A stretch of 64,000 nucleotides of DNA from the NCBI GenBank assembly GCA_039191605.1, contig JBCCXL010000011.1:1-64000 (forward strand). The letters are read 5' to 3'. The position numbers were made by a program, and so were the translations under genes. Below, piece after piece: positions 1 through 8,237 of this stretch (its first letter is position 1; each line of letters opens with the position of its first letter). This DNA is from JBCCXL01 sp039191605. GTDB lineage: Bacteria > Acidobacteriota > Thermoanaerobaculia > Multivoradales > JAHZIX01. The notes beneath the pieces are model-generated. The model saw only the letters and a program-made list of their open reading frames with translations, did no database searches and was not told the origin of the DNA.

Positions 1-391
1 GTCGGTGCACGTGGACGGCGAGTTCCACGGCCTGGTGCGTCTGGATAGCTCCGTAGTGGTGGGGGAGAAGGGCCTGCTCAAAGGAGACGTGGATGCCCGC
101 TCGGTGCAGATCAAGGGCGAGGTCGAAGGCAACGTTCGCGGCTCCGAGCGAGTGGAGGTCATGGCCACCGGCAGTCTCAAGGGAGACATCTCGGCGGCGC
201 GGGTGGTGATCGCTGAAGGCGCCTTCTTCAAGGGCAATGTCGAGATGACCGGAGGCGGATCCAAGAAAGCCCAGGGAGGCAAGGCGCCCTCTGGTGGTGG
301 CGGAGGCTCGGCACCGAAGGGTGGCGGATCTCAATCAACCGGCGGCGGCCAAAAGGGCGGTGGCTCTGGCCAGAAGAAAGGCAACCGATGA
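1..391 (+). CDS. Bactofilin (polymer-forming cytoskeletal protein), 5' end missing
   Basis: This is the C-terminal part of a bactofilin; the reading frame is already open at the first base, so the true start lies upstream of the window. About 85 residues show the short-period pattern of a right-handed beta-helix, with glycines and hydrophobics alternating in stretches such as GDVDARSVQIKGEVEGNV and GSLKGDISAARVVIAEG. Bactofilins self-assemble without nucleotide into filaments that scaffold cell shape or envelope enzymes at the membrane. The last 40 residues are a Gly/Ser/Lys-rich low-complexity tail (GGGSKKAQGGK, GGGGGSAPKGGG), a common flexible extension in the family. The stop codon overlaps the ald start in an ATGA, so the two are probably co-translated, although no functional link is known to me. 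Confidence 0.85.
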   Translation, partial: SVHVDGEFHGLVRLDSSVVVGEKGLLKGDVDARSVQIKGEVEGNVRGSERVEVMATGSLKGDISAARVVIAEGAFFKGNVEMTGGGSKKAQGGKAPSGGGGGSAPKGGGSQSTGGGQKGGGSGQKKGNR

Positions 392-1503
392 GGGTCGGAA
401 TCCCCAAGGAAATCAAGGATCACGAATACCGCGTCGGCATGATGCCCGCTGGAGTTCATGATCTGGTGGGTGACGGGCATCAAGTGGTGGTGGAGCGAGG
501 GGCTGGCGTCGGCAGCGGTTTCGAGGACCGGGAGTACGAGGAGGCCGGGGCCACCCTGGTCGACAGCGCCCCGGAGGTCTGGGAAAGCTCGGACATGATC
601 ATCAAGGTCAAAGAGCCGCTGGCCATCGAATATCCTCTGCTACAGGAGAATCAGATTCTCTACACCTACCTCCATCTCGCCCCGCTGCGGGAGCTCACCG
701 ACGCGCTGCTGGAGCGCCAGGTGACGGGGGTGGCTTACGAGACCATCACCGATCCCAAGGGGACTCGGGCCCTGCCTCTGCTCAGTCCGATGTCGGAGGT
801 GGCTGGTCGCATGGCCTCCCTGGTTGGGGCCTATTACCTCCAGAAGCCCTTTGGCGGGCTCGGTGCTCTGCTTCCCGGCGTGCCCGGAGTGCCGCCCTCC
901 GAAGTGGTCATCGTCGGCGGTGGAATCGTTGGCCTGAACTCCGCGAAGATCGCTCTGGGCATCGGCGCGCGAGTCACCATTCTGGAGAAAGATGTCGACC
1001 GCATGCGCTTCCTGGACGACACCTTCCTGGGCCGAGTGACCACCCTGGCGAGCAATAAACTCACCCTGGAAGGGGCTCTGGCCAAGGCGGATCTGTTGAT
1101 CGGCGCGGTGTTGATTCCTGGACGTTCCGCCCCGAAGCTGATCGATCGCAAGATGCTCCGCCTGATGAGGCCGGGAGCGGTGGCGGTGGACGTGGCGGTG
1201 GATCAGGGAGGCTGCTTCGAGACCACCCGCCCCACCACCCATTCCGATCCGGTCTACACCGAAGAGGGAGTGGTTCATTATTGCGTCGCCAACATGCCCG
1301 GCGCCGTACCCCGGACCTCCACCTTCGCCCTCAACAACGTCACCACGCCCTATGCTCTGGAGCTCGCCCGTCACGGCGAAGAGGCCCTGCGCCGGGATCC
1401 CCATCTCGCCGCCGGAGTGAATACCTTCCGCGGCAAGATTACCTACGAGGCGGTGGCCGAATCCCAGGGGCGTCCCTTCACGCCCCTCAGCGACCTGCTC
1501 TAA
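388..1503 (+). CDS. ald: Alanine dehydrogenase
   Basis: NAD-dependent L-alanine dehydrogenase interconverts alanine and pyruvate plus ammonia in the cytoplasm. The 371-residue length is normal for the family. The N-terminus MRVGIPKEIKDHEYRVGM is the classic start of the AlaDH/PNT family. The substrate-side segment YTYLHLAPLRELTD is present, the Rossmann fold appears as VVIVGGGIVGLNSAKIALG with an acidic residue (LEKD) closing the second strand, and VDVAVDQGGCFETTRPTTH is the family hallmark near residue 265-285. The start overlaps the bactofilin stop by 4 bases. A strong hairpin follows the stop codon and separates ald from the convergent rluD-like gene. Confidence 0.97.
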   Translation: MRVGIPKEIKDHEYRVGMMPAGVHDLVGDGHQVVVERGAGVGSGFEDREYEEAGATLVDSAPEVWESSDMIIKVKEPLAIEYPLLQENQILYTYLHLAPLRELTDALLERQVTGVAYETITDPKGTRALPLLSPMSEVAGRMASLVGAYYLQKPFGGLGALLPGVPGVPPSEVVIVGGGIVGLNSAKIALGIGARVTILEKDVDRMRFLDDTFLGRVTTLASNKLTLEGALAKADLLIGAVLIPGRSAPKLIDRKMLRLMRPGAVAVDVAVDQGGCFETTRPTTHSDPVYTEEGVVHYCVANMPGAVPRTSTFALNNVTTPYALELARHGEEALRRDPHLAAGVNTFRGKITYEAVAESQGRPFTPLSDLL

Positions 1504-1516
1504 GCAAGCAGCTAGC

Positions 1517-1572
1517 AGATAAGCTCGAAAAGCTCTCGGCAGGCCGTTGGCCGCCGGGAGCTTTTCTTATCT
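1517..1572. terminator. Bidirectional terminator between ald and rluD-like gene
   Basis: A 14-bp stem, GAAAAGCTCTCGGC at 1527-1540 and GCCGGGAGCTTTTC at 1553-1566, has one wobble position. Outer AGATAAG/CTTATCT arms extend it, and runs of A and T flank it on either strand. It sits between two convergent genes and its right edge touches the stop codon of the minus-strand gene. Confidence 0.8.
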
Positions 1573-2596
1573 AAGCCTCTAATTTCAGGGCTGAGGCCTC
1601 TGCCGCCAAGCTGTCCTCGGGCCAGGGATCGTTGCCCAAGGCTCGCCACAGGGACCGCAGATCTTCCGGAATCTCCGCCTGGACCCGCACTGGATCCCGT
1701 TCCGGATCGGGATGCGGAACCTGCAGAATCCAGGCGTGGAGGGCCGGCCGGGGGAATTGCTCCAGCTGCTTTCGCCCCTTGCCCCGCCATGCCTTCCAGC
1801 GGCGCTCGCCGTAGACCGGATCACCCACCAGCGGGTGCTTGACGTGGCGACAGTGGACTCGGATCTGGTGGGTTCGGCCGGTCTCGAGGCCGAGGGCCCA
1901 AAGAGCGACAGGACCAGTGGTGGCGGCCCGGCGCCAGTGGGTTACCGCCGGGCGGCCCCGGGGAACTACCGCCATCTCCTGCCGCCGCTGCGGGTGGCGG
2001 GCGATGGGAGCTTCGATGGTGCCTTGAGAGGGGCCAGTAATGCCGTAGACCGCGGCGAGATAGGTCTTGCCCACTCGGCGTTCCGCAAAGGCGGTAGAGA
2101 GGGTGCGGTAGGCGCGCTCGGAGCGGGCGAGGACCATCACCCCGCTCGTGTCGCGATCGAGGCGGTGAACGATCCCGGGTCTCCCGGGGCCGCCGATCCC
2201 TTCGGTCTCCGGATAGTGGTGGAGAAGATGGTTGACCAGGGTGCCGCTGCGGTGGCCGGCGCCGGGGTGGACCACCAATCCCGGAGGCTTGTAGACGAAG
2301 ATCAGGTCGTCGTCTTCCCACAGCACCTCCAGATCGCCGGGCTCCGGCTGGACCCGAGGGTCCGACTCCGGTTCGGGGGCCTGCCAGCTCACCTCGTCCC
2401 CTAGCTGAACGCTGTAGGAGCGGCGATGGGGGCGGCCGTCTACCCAAACCTTGCCGTCTCGAATCCACCGCTGCACCTGATTCCGGGGGGCGTCCGCCTG
2501 CCTGGCGAGCCAGTGATCCAGCCGCTGCCCAGCGTCGTCTTCGCCGCAGTGGGCTCGCAAGATCGTGCCCTTTGTTGTTGGTGTTGCTTCGGACAC
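1571..2596 (-). CDS. rluD: RluA/RluD-family 23S rRNA pseudouridine synthase
   Basis: This enzyme converts uridines in 23S rRNA (RluD acts on helix 69) to pseudouridine. The N-terminus holds an S4 RNA-binding domain (QRLDHWLARQADAPRNQVQRW, about residues 18-75). The catalytic domain carries the diagnostic HRLDRDTSGVMVLARS with the active-site aspartate, followed by GRTHQIRVHCRHVKHPLVGD. I chose the GTG start at 2596: it lies 5 bases after the lspA stop, has GGAG upstream, and gives 341 residues, the usual length. A longer reading to 3064 would overlay lspA in another frame and looks non-coding there. It is last in a minus-strand operon with lspA, thiE-like and a membrane protein. RluC or RluA cannot be excluded as the exact subfamily. 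Confidence 0.9.
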   Translation of the reverse strand: MSEATPTTKGTILRAHCGEDDAGQRLDHWLARQADAPRNQVQRWIRDGKVWVDGRPHRRSYSVQLGDEVSWQAPEPESDPRVQPEPGDLEVLWEDDDLIFVYKPPGLVVHPGAGHRSGTLVNHLLHHYPETEGIGGPGRPGIVHRLDRDTSGVMVLARSERAYRTLSTAFAERRVGKTYLAAVYGITGPSQGTIEAPIARHPQRRQEMAVVPRGRPAVTHWRRAATTGPVALWALGLETGRTHQIRVHCRHVKHPLVGDPVYGERRWKAWRGKGRKQLEQFPRPALHAWILQVPHPDPERDPVRVQAEIPEDLRSLWRALGNDPWPEDSLAAEASALKLEA

Positions 2597-2601
2597 TGGT
2601 C

Positions 2602-3096
2602 TTAGGACTCCATCGATGGGGGCGAATCGGCTCTCCGGGCTCGGGCCAGAGTCGCTACAAGTCCGATGAGAGATAGGCTGATCGCCGCATCGGCAAGATT
2701 GAAGGTGGGCAGCTGCGGCGAGAGGAAGCGAGCCCAATCGGTCACCTCCCCGACAGCGAGCCGATCCAGCAGGTTGCCGGCGGCCCCACCGACCAGAAGC
2801 GCGAAGCAGGCGAGGGCCAGGGGATAACGGCGAGGCGTCGTGGTGAAGAGATAGACCGTCACCCCAAAGGCCGCCATCGCGAGGATGAGGAGCAGAGCTG
2901 GAGGAGCATCGGCGAGCCAACCGAGGGCAAAGCCTGGATTTTTGAGATGGGTGAGGTGCAGAAAGCCAGAGAGGACGGGCAGGTGACTCCCGACGGGAAG
3001 GTGCACCTCGATCCACCATTTGCTCCACTGGTCCGCCACCGTAACGCCAAGAGCGAGGAGCCACCAGGGGGAGGGGAGAGAGGACAGCAGGCTCAT
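2602..3096 (-). CDS. lspA: Lipoprotein signal peptidase (signal peptidase II)
   Basis: This inner-membrane aspartyl protease cleaves the signal peptide from prolipoproteins after lipidation. It is 164 residues with four predicted membrane helices. The first catalytic-site block reads GNLLDRLAVGEVTDW and the second PTFNLADAAISLSL, each with its conserved Asp. The N-terminal VTVADQWSKWW and HLKNPGFALG match the conserved D-x-x-(S/T)-K and N-x-G-x-A-(F/L)-G regions, although the usual NTGAAF is altered to NPGFAL. The start overlaps the preceding thiE-like stop by 4 bases and the stop is 5 bases before rluD, so translation is probably coupled. Its substrates in this window would include the lipoproteins at 9252 and 55081. 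Confidence 0.95.
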   Translation of the reverse strand: MSLLSSLPSPWWLLALGVTVADQWSKWWIEVHLPVGSHLPVLSGFLHLTHLKNPGFALGWLADAPPALLLILAMAAFGVTVYLFTTTPRRYPLALACFALLVGGAAGNLLDRLAVGEVTDWARFLSPQLPTFNLADAAISLSLIGLVATLARARRADSPPSMES

Positions 3097-3857
3097 CCTA
3101 CCTCCTCACCGGGATCCGCTGCCCTTGGCCCCGAGAGCCCCTGGAGCACGGGCTGGAAGCACGCCGCCGCCATTCTTAGCTCTTCGACGTTGGTGATGCA
3201 GTCTTCCTCGGAGGTGAGCATAGATGGCGGAGCGAAGAGACCGATTCCGGCAGCGCCGAGGGCTCCGGCATCGGCCACCGAGGCGAGCCGAGGCGCGTTG
3301 ACCCCGCCGAGGGCAAAGACGGCGAGCGGTCCCGCATCCGCTGGCCTGGAGGACCGCACCGCTCGCCCTGCAGCGGCGCCTAAGACCTCCAGGCCCACGC
3401 CGGAGGCTCCTGGCTTAGAGGTCGTCTCAAAGATCGGGGAGAAGGTGACGTAATTCGCTCCCGCGGCTGCGGCCTCCGCGATCTCCTCCAGGCGGTGCGT
3501 CGCTCGGCCGAGGATCAGGCGCCCTCCCCATCGCCGCCGAATCGCCGTCAGGGGTAGGCCGCGAGAACTTAGATGCACTCCCTCCACGCCAGCCGCCAGG
3601 GCGACCTGCACCCGATCGTTCACCAACACCGGAATCATTGGGGGAAGTTTTTCCCGCACCCGCCGCACTAGGTCGAGCAGGGGGCCATCGTCGAGATCTT
3701 TCTCGCGCACCTGCACCATGAGGGGCGGTACCTGGGCATTCGGATCGACCAAGGAGCACAGGTGCTCCACCCAGGAGTCGAGCCTTTCGTCACCCCATCG
3801 CCGCCGATCGCTGATCGCCATCAAGGGGGGGAGGGTTGGGGAGCTTGGTGCCGTCAA
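3093..3857 (-). CDS. Thiamine phosphate synthase family protein (ThiE/TenI-like)
   Basis: This is a TIM-barrel protein of the ThiE/TenI superfamily. ThiE joins HMP-pyrophosphate and thiazole phosphate to make thiamine phosphate; TenI aromatises the thiazole. The core reads PVLVNDRVQVALAAGVEGVHLSS, then GRATHRLEEIAEAAAAGANYVTFSPIF and ETTSKPG, all typical of the family, followed by a Gly-rich phosphate loop region (FALGGVNAPRL). It is 254 residues, slightly longer than the usual 210-220, with extra sequence after the barrel. It overlaps lspA by 4 bases. No other thiamine genes or TPP riboswitch are nearby, so I leave the choice between synthase and tautomerase open. Confidence 0.8.
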   Translation of the reverse strand: MTAPSSPTLPPLMAISDRRRWGDERLDSWVEHLCSLVDPNAQVPPLMVQVREKDLDDGPLLDLVRRVREKLPPMIPVLVNDRVQVALAAGVEGVHLSSRGLPLTAIRRRWGGRLILGRATHRLEEIAEAAAAGANYVTFSPIFETTSKPGASGVGLEVLGAAAGRAVRSSRPADAGPLAVFALGGVNAPRLASVADAGALGAAGIGLFAPPSMLTSEEDCITNVEELRMAAACFQPVLQGLSGPRAADPGEEVG

Positions 3858-3863
3858 GGGCGG

Positions 3864-4220
3864 TCAGGCGGAGCCATCCCTTGACGGGGGACGGGGATTC
3901 TCGACGACGCTCTCGGGACTCGCTTCGACGGCGAGCACCGAGCCCACCGCCGAATCGGTACTGGGGCCGGCTTCGCCACCGAGGCGGTGAAGGATCAAGA
4001 CCTCGAGGTCATGAGCGCCCCAGAGGAGATGAATCAATCCAAAGCCGGTAATCGCCGCGCGGCCGAAGGGCGCATCGAGGCTCTGCATCAGCCATGGGTT
4101 GCGGGCCGCCTGAATCAAGATCCGGTCCCAAACCAGGCTCCAAGGCGCGGCGGCCAGCAGCACGCCGGCCACAATGCAGTATTGAATGAAGATAAATCGC
4201 GCCAGGGCTGCCCAACTCAT
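3864..4220 (-). CDS. Small membrane protein, unknown function
   Basis: I do not recognise this 118-residue protein. The sequence shows two hydrophobic stretches, about residues 8-28 (FIFIQYCIVAGVLLAAAPW) and 55-78 (AAITGFGLIHLLWGAHDLEV), followed by a polar tail of some 35 residues rich in Ser, Glu and Pro, so it is probably a two-helix membrane protein with a cytoplasmic tail. It is the first gene of the operon that continues with thiE-like, lspA and rluD-like; its stop is 6 bases before the thiE-like start. A terminator hairpin lies just upstream of its start, so its promoter must lie between that hairpin and the start or transcription must read through. Confidence 0.6.
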   Translation of the reverse strand: MSWAALARFIFIQYCIVAGVLLAAAPWSLVWDRILIQAARNPWLMQSLDAPFGRAAITGFGLIHLLWGAHDLEVLILHRLGGEAGPSTDSAVGSVLAVEASPESVVENPRPPSRDGSA

Positions 4221-4238
4221 GGCGGGATTGTATGCGAA

Positions 4239-4260
4239 ACGCCCCGGAAACCCGGGGCGT
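4239..4260 (-). terminator. Terminator of the FecR/DUF6600-like gene
   Basis: A perfect 9-bp stem ACGCCCCGG/CCGGGGCGT with a 4-base loop is followed on the minus strand by TTCG. It lies 38 bases past the stop codon of the minus-strand gene ending at 4298. Confidence 0.65.
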
Positions 4261-4297
4261 GAAGATGACTTTGATGAAGGATGAGGCGATCTGGGGC

Positions 4298-6979
4298 TCA
4301 GCCCCCTCCGCCGCTTCTCTGCTGCTGCCCTTTCATCCGCTGGCCTCGAGAGCGCTGGCCCGAACCCTGATTGCCCTTCGAGGCTCGCGAAGAACCCGAA
4401 GAGGAGCGGGTGCTCTCGCGGCGACTCTCCCGCTTCGGCGGCGGGCTGGCGCTGCGCTGGCGCGAGGTCGACCCGGAGGAAGCGCTGCTGCCCCGCTGGC
4501 GGGAAGAGCCGGAGGAGGAGCGAGTGCTCTCCCGGCTGCTCTCTCGCCTCGGCGGCGGGCTGGCGCTGCGCTGGCGGGAGGTCGACCCGGAGGAAGCGCT
4601 GCTGCCCCGCTGGCGGGAGGTGCCGGAGGAGGAGCGAGTGCTCTCCCGGCTGCTCTCTCGCCTCGGCGGCGGGCTGGCGCTGCGCTGGCGCGAGGTCGAC
4701 CCGGAGGAGGCGCTGCTGCCTCGCTGGCGGGAAGAGCCGGAGGAGGAGCGAGTGCTCTCCCGGCTGCTCTCTCGCCTCGGCGGCGGGCTGGCGCTACGCT
4801 GGCGGGAGGTCGACCCGGAGGAGGCGCTGCTGCCTCGCTGGCGGGAGGTGCCGGAGGAGGAGCGGGCGCTTTCCCGGCTGCGGGAGGTGGGCTCCCGCTC
4901 CACCGAGCTGCTGCGTCGGCGATCCTCGGTGGAGGAGCGGGTGGAAGACCCGGGCCTCGCGCTGCCGCTGACCCGGCCTCGCTCCTGCCTCGGCGCTTCG
5001 GTGCGCAGATCCCTCGTTCTGCTCTCGCTGCGGGAGTCACCGCGGGAATCACCGCGCCAGCGGCCCTCCGTCGGCGTCTCAGAGCTCAGGATTCCGGTAC
5101 GGCGGTCCCGAGTCGTGGTCGGCTGCTCCCCGCGGGCAGTGCCTGCATCTCGGGTTACGGCTCCACCCCGGGTTCGCTGAGCGGAAGCATCCGTCGGACG
5201 GCTGCTGTCGGCGGCGGCGCTTCTACCCGTGGTGCGACGCAGCGCTTCGGCGGGAGCGGGGGGACGCGAGCTTCCAGTGGAGCGGAAGCGCTCTTCCCCG
5301 GTGCGGCTCACCGCTACCGGGCCTCGGCGGGTCTGCTCGGCGGTGGTCGCGGAGCCGGCGGTGGCATCACCGGAGGCCGCTCGCCCGCTGAGGCGCTGAC
5401 GACTTTCCCGGTTCGGCACGACCGCCCGCTGCACTTCCGTCGGCAAGCTCTCGTCGCGGCGCAGGTAGGGGTTGAGGTCCACCAGCTGCCGCTCTTCGAC
5501 GCCGACGCCGCGGCGGTCGCGGGCCGCCACCGGCACGGTGCCGTCTTCGATCAGGCGCCGCTGCAGCTCCCGGTCTCGCCAATGGCGAGGCGTGAAGTGG
5601 CGGCTATCCGTGGTGACGATGCCCCGGGGCACTTCTCGCCAGCCGCTGTGGCGGCGAATGTGGCTGCCATAGGAGTGGTGGCGGCCCTGGTAGCGATAGC
5701 CGAGGTAGCGAGTCGGACACCATGACCAATCGAGGAAGAGATCCCAGGAGCCTCCGCCCCAGCCATGGACTCCGAAGCCGTAGCCCCAGCTGGCGTAGCG
5801 CGGGCCGTAGTAGCGGGACCAACGGCTGCTGGGGTACCAGGCGGTGTAGCCGTCCCCCCAATACCAGTGCACGTGGGCTGGCGCCCAGCGGCGCCCGGGG
5901 TACCACAGCCAGCCTTGGCCGTGGACCTGCTGCCAGCTGCCGTAGTGGGAGGTGAGATAGCCCCAAGGCTCGCTGGAGACCCAATGCAGGCCCGCTGGGG
6001 TGTACACCCAGCGTCCGTGCCAGTAGGGGCGCCAATCCACCGCTACCCGCGGGCGCCAGGCCCAGCGACTGTCAACTTCCACCCACTGGCCGTGATCGTC
6101 CAGGGGCTCGGCGGCGTAAGCTAGGGCACCGTCCAGCTCGCCGGCCGGCAGATAGCTGTCTCGGGCGCGATCTTCCAGAGTCTCACCCCAGCGTTCCAGA
6201 TCGCTCCGAGAGCTCGCCTGGCGCACCCGGGGGTACACGTCGAAGGCGCCGTCCACCAGGATCTCTTCGTCTCCGCGGGCAAGCTGAGCCCCGCCGGAGA
6301 CCGCCACCTCGGCGAAGCCGTGGCGCACCGTCAGGCGACTGTAATCCCATCCGCTAGCCTGCAGCCGATAGGAGCCCGGATCCCGCAGGTAAACGGTGGC
6401 GTTTCCGGTGGAGAGAGTGGGCAGAGCGCGGCCGATGGCGTCGTCGAAGACCAGCAGCTGGAGCTCACCCTCCACCAGGCGCAGAGAGGTGACCTCATCG
6501 CTGCCTTCCGGAGAGCCGGCAAGGGCATCGAAAACCACCTCAGTGTTGCCGCCGAGGCGAAGGATGTTGAGATCCGAGAGCATGATCTCGACTCGCCCCC
6601 CGGCGGGGCTAAACACCCGGTCTCCGGGCAGGATAGGGTGATAGCGCTGGGCCGGCGCCGGCTGGCCGATGCCCGAGGGGCCATCGCCGGTTCGACCACC
6701 GCTATCTCGGCCGTCGTAGGCGCCATCGTAGGACGAGTCGCCGTAGGAAGCCTGGTTGTTCAGCGCCCCGTAGTCGTTTCCGGGGATCAATACGACGTCT
6801 CCCTCGAGCACCCGAAAGACGCTGTATCCGCCCTCTTCTCGTGGTGCATCGGCAGCGGGCAGGGATGCGGGAGCTCCCGCCCACAGCGGCAGCGCGAGAG
6901 CCATCGCGGCGACCATCTTCGACGCGACGAAGAAGCTTCGAAGGCGGCGGGGGAGGGAGTGGTGGGTGCGAACTCTCAT
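4298..6979 (-). CDS. Secreted FecR/DUF6600-like protein with Ser/Arg-rich repeat tail
   Basis: This is an 893-residue secreted protein. The start at 6979 has AAGGAG 8 bases upstream and gives a clean signal peptide (MVAAMALALPLWAGAPASLPAADA); an in-frame start at 7063 lacks both. Residues about 50-250 resemble a FecR-type beta domain (DRVFSPAGGRVEIMLSDL, LRLVEGELQLL). Residues about 300-450 are packed with W, Y, G and H (WRPYWHGRWVYTPAGLHW, EPWGYLTSHYGSW), matching the DUF6600 region found in acidobacterial and related secreted proteins. The last 330 residues are low complexity, rich in Ser, Arg, Thr and Pro, ending in four near-identical 38-residue units. The function is unknown; an envelope or surface role is likely. 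The repetitive tail should be disordered and strongly basic. Confidence 0.75.
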   Translation of the reverse strand: MRVRTHHSLPRRLRSFFVASKMVAAMALALPLWAGAPASLPAADAPREEGGYSVFRVLEGDVVLIPGNDYGALNNQASYGDSSYDGAYDGRDSGGRTGDGPSGIGQPAPAQRYHPILPGDRVFSPAGGRVEIMLSDLNILRLGGNTEVVFDALAGSPEGSDEVTSLRLVEGELQLLVFDDAIGRALPTLSTGNATVYLRDPGSYRLQASGWDYSRLTVRHGFAEVAVSGGAQLARGDEEILVDGAFDVYPRVRQASSRSDLERWGETLEDRARDSYLPAGELDGALAYAAEPLDDHGQWVEVDSRWAWRPRVAVDWRPYWHGRWVYTPAGLHWVSSEPWGYLTSHYGSWQQVHGQGWLWYPGRRWAPAHVHWYWGDGYTAWYPSSRWSRYYGPRYASWGYGFGVHGWGGGSWDLFLDWSWCPTRYLGYRYQGRHHSYGSHIRRHSGWREVPRGIVTTDSRHFTPRHWRDRELQRRLIEDGTVPVAARDRRGVGVEERQLVDLNPYLRRDESLPTEVQRAVVPNRESRQRLSGRAASGDATAGSATTAEQTRRGPVAVSRTGEERFRSTGSSRPPAPAEALRRTTGRSAAADSSRPTDASAQRTRGGAVTRDAGTARGEQPTTTRDRRTGILSSETPTEGRWRGDSRGDSRSESRTRDLRTEAPRQERGRVSGSARPGSSTRSSTEDRRRSSSVEREPTSRSRESARSSSGTSRQRGSSASSGSTSRQRSASPPPRRESSRESTRSSSGSSRQRGSSASSGSTSRQRSASPPPRRESSRESTRSSSGTSRQRGSSASSGSTSRQRSASPPPRRESSRESTRSSSGSSRQRGSSASSGSTSRQRSASPPPKRESRRESTRSSSGSSRASKGNQGSGQRSRGQRMKGQQQRSGGGG
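4400..4870 (-). repeat. Four tandem 114-bp repeats inside the secreted-protein gene
   Basis: The same landmark (GCGGGCTGGCGCT on the plus strand) recurs at 4441, 4555, 4669 and 4783, exactly 114 bp apart. Each unit encodes 38 residues containing SRQRGSSASSGSTSRQRSAS and PPPRRESSREST. The copies differ at only a few bases, mostly synonymous, so the array is recent or kept homogeneous. Confidence 0.92.
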
Positions 6980-7349
6980 GATGGAACTCCTTCCGGCGAA
7001 GGGGACTCTGGGGTGAGCCCCCCGGTTGACCTTAAACCAATTGACCACCAATGGGTACAGCAAAGGTTGTGCCAGGAGTTCTCTGCGCTCTTCAATACTG
7101 CCGTTAGAATCGCGACTGAGAGCTCAAGTGTCGGTATTACAAGGCCTTTGGGAAGACGGTAGATTCAGTCGATCCCCCTACTTTTCACCGATTTAGCTAT
7201 AATCCACCAGCGGTTTCCCCCTCCCTGTCCTGATTCGGTGTCGAGCATCGTCCTCAGGATGTACCGTGACAGCGCGAGACGGAGAGCGGTGTACGCCGCT
7301 TTCCCCTACCATCGAGACGGGTATCGATCGCCTCGCAAGGAGAGAATCC

Positions 7350-8237
7350 GTGGGTCTGAAGAATCTTTTCGGCGGCAGCCGACGCAAGAACAAGGGTGGG
7401 AGAGTCGCTCGGGAGGACGAGTACACGGTCGACGACCTCATCGTCCTCGAGCGCTACTCGGAGGCGGAGGGGAGGTTGACGGCCTCGATCAAGACAAACC
7501 CCAAGGACTTGCGGGCCCACCTCAAGCTGGCGGACGTCTACCTAGCCCAGCGCAAGGGCAGCAAGGCGGTCGACGAATACGTCTTTGTCGCCGAAGAATA
7601 CGCCGCCGACGGCTTCTTCGATAAGGGCATCGCGCTGCTCTCTAAGGTTTATAAGCTGATGCCGCAGGACGAGAACCTGCCGCTGAAGATCGACCGCATC
7701 AAGCAGCGCAAGCGGCTGGAGCAGATGCGCGATCAGGCGATGGAAGGGCTGCGGGAGGGGATGGGCGGACGAGCCCGCGGAGGGACCTCCGCCCTCGAGC
7801 TAGAATCCATGTGGAATCTCCTGGTGCGATCCACCGTAGTGCGCTTTCTCACCGGCGAGCAGCTGAAGATTCTGTTCCGCTCCATGACGCTGGAACATTC
7901 CACCAAGGACAAGCTGCTGGCGGAGCCCGGTGATCGTCAGGAATCTCTCTTCTTGGTGCTGCGGGGCAGCGTGGTGGCGGAATGGGACGCCGGTGGGCAG
8001 ACTCACCAGCTGCGAACCTTCAGCTCCGGAGATATCTTCGGCGAGACCGCGGTGCTAGAAAAGTCCGACTATCCCTGCCGCTTCCGCAGCGCCGATAACA
8101 CCGCCCTGCTACGACTCACCCGCTCGGGCTTCGAGCGGGCCCTGGTGGGTAACCCGGATCCCCGCCGCTTGATCGAGGCTCTTCGAGAGCAATCCAACGA
8201 TCATGCGGTGAAGAAGATGGTCCTGAGTCTGAACTAG
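7350..8237 (+). CDS. TPR protein with C-terminal cyclic-nucleotide-binding-like domain
   Basis: The GTG start at 7350 has AAGGAG 8 bases upstream, giving 295 residues; an earlier in-frame start at 7266 has no ribosome site. Residues about 25-110 form TPR-like helices (AEGRLTASIKTNPKDLRAHL, FFDKGIALLSKVYKLMPQDE). Residues about 155-280 form a CRP-type beta-roll (LLAEPGDRQESLFLVLRGSV, FSSGDIFGETAVLEKSDYP). In cNMP-binding domains the phosphate cassette normally reads PRxA; here it is PCRFRS, so the key arginine looks displaced and cAMP binding is doubtful. There is no DNA-binding helix-turn-helix, so it is not a CRP-type regulator. Acidobacteria and myxobacteria have similar TPR-cNMP proteins of unknown role. 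It is probably cytoplasmic. Confidence 0.8.
   Translation: MGLKNLFGGSRRKNKGGRVAREDEYTVDDLIVLERYSEAEGRLTASIKTNPKDLRAHLKLADVYLAQRKGSKAVDEYVFVAEEYAADGFFDKGIALLSKVYKLMPQDENLPLKIDRIKQRKRLEQMRDQAMEGLREGMGGRARGGTSALELESMWNLLVRSTVVRFLTGEQLKILFRSMTLEHSTKDKLLAEPGDRQESLFLVLRGSVVAEWDAGGQTHQLRTFSSGDIFGETAVLEKSDYPCRFRSADNTALLRLTRSGFERALVGNPDPRRLIEALREQSNDHAVKKMVLSLN

Noticed and set aside
2597..3064. N-terminal extension of the RluD-like frame to 3064
   Set aside because: This part overlays lspA in a different frame and its translation is Arg/Ser/Pro-rich; the GTG at 2596 gives the normal length and a ribosome site.
4232..5725. Long plus-strand open frame (497 codons) with Arg/Gly/Ala-rich repeats
   Set aside because: It is the antisense reading of the repetitive tail of the minus-strand FecR/DUF6600-like gene; GC-rich repeats keep several frames open and the translation has no family-like sequence.
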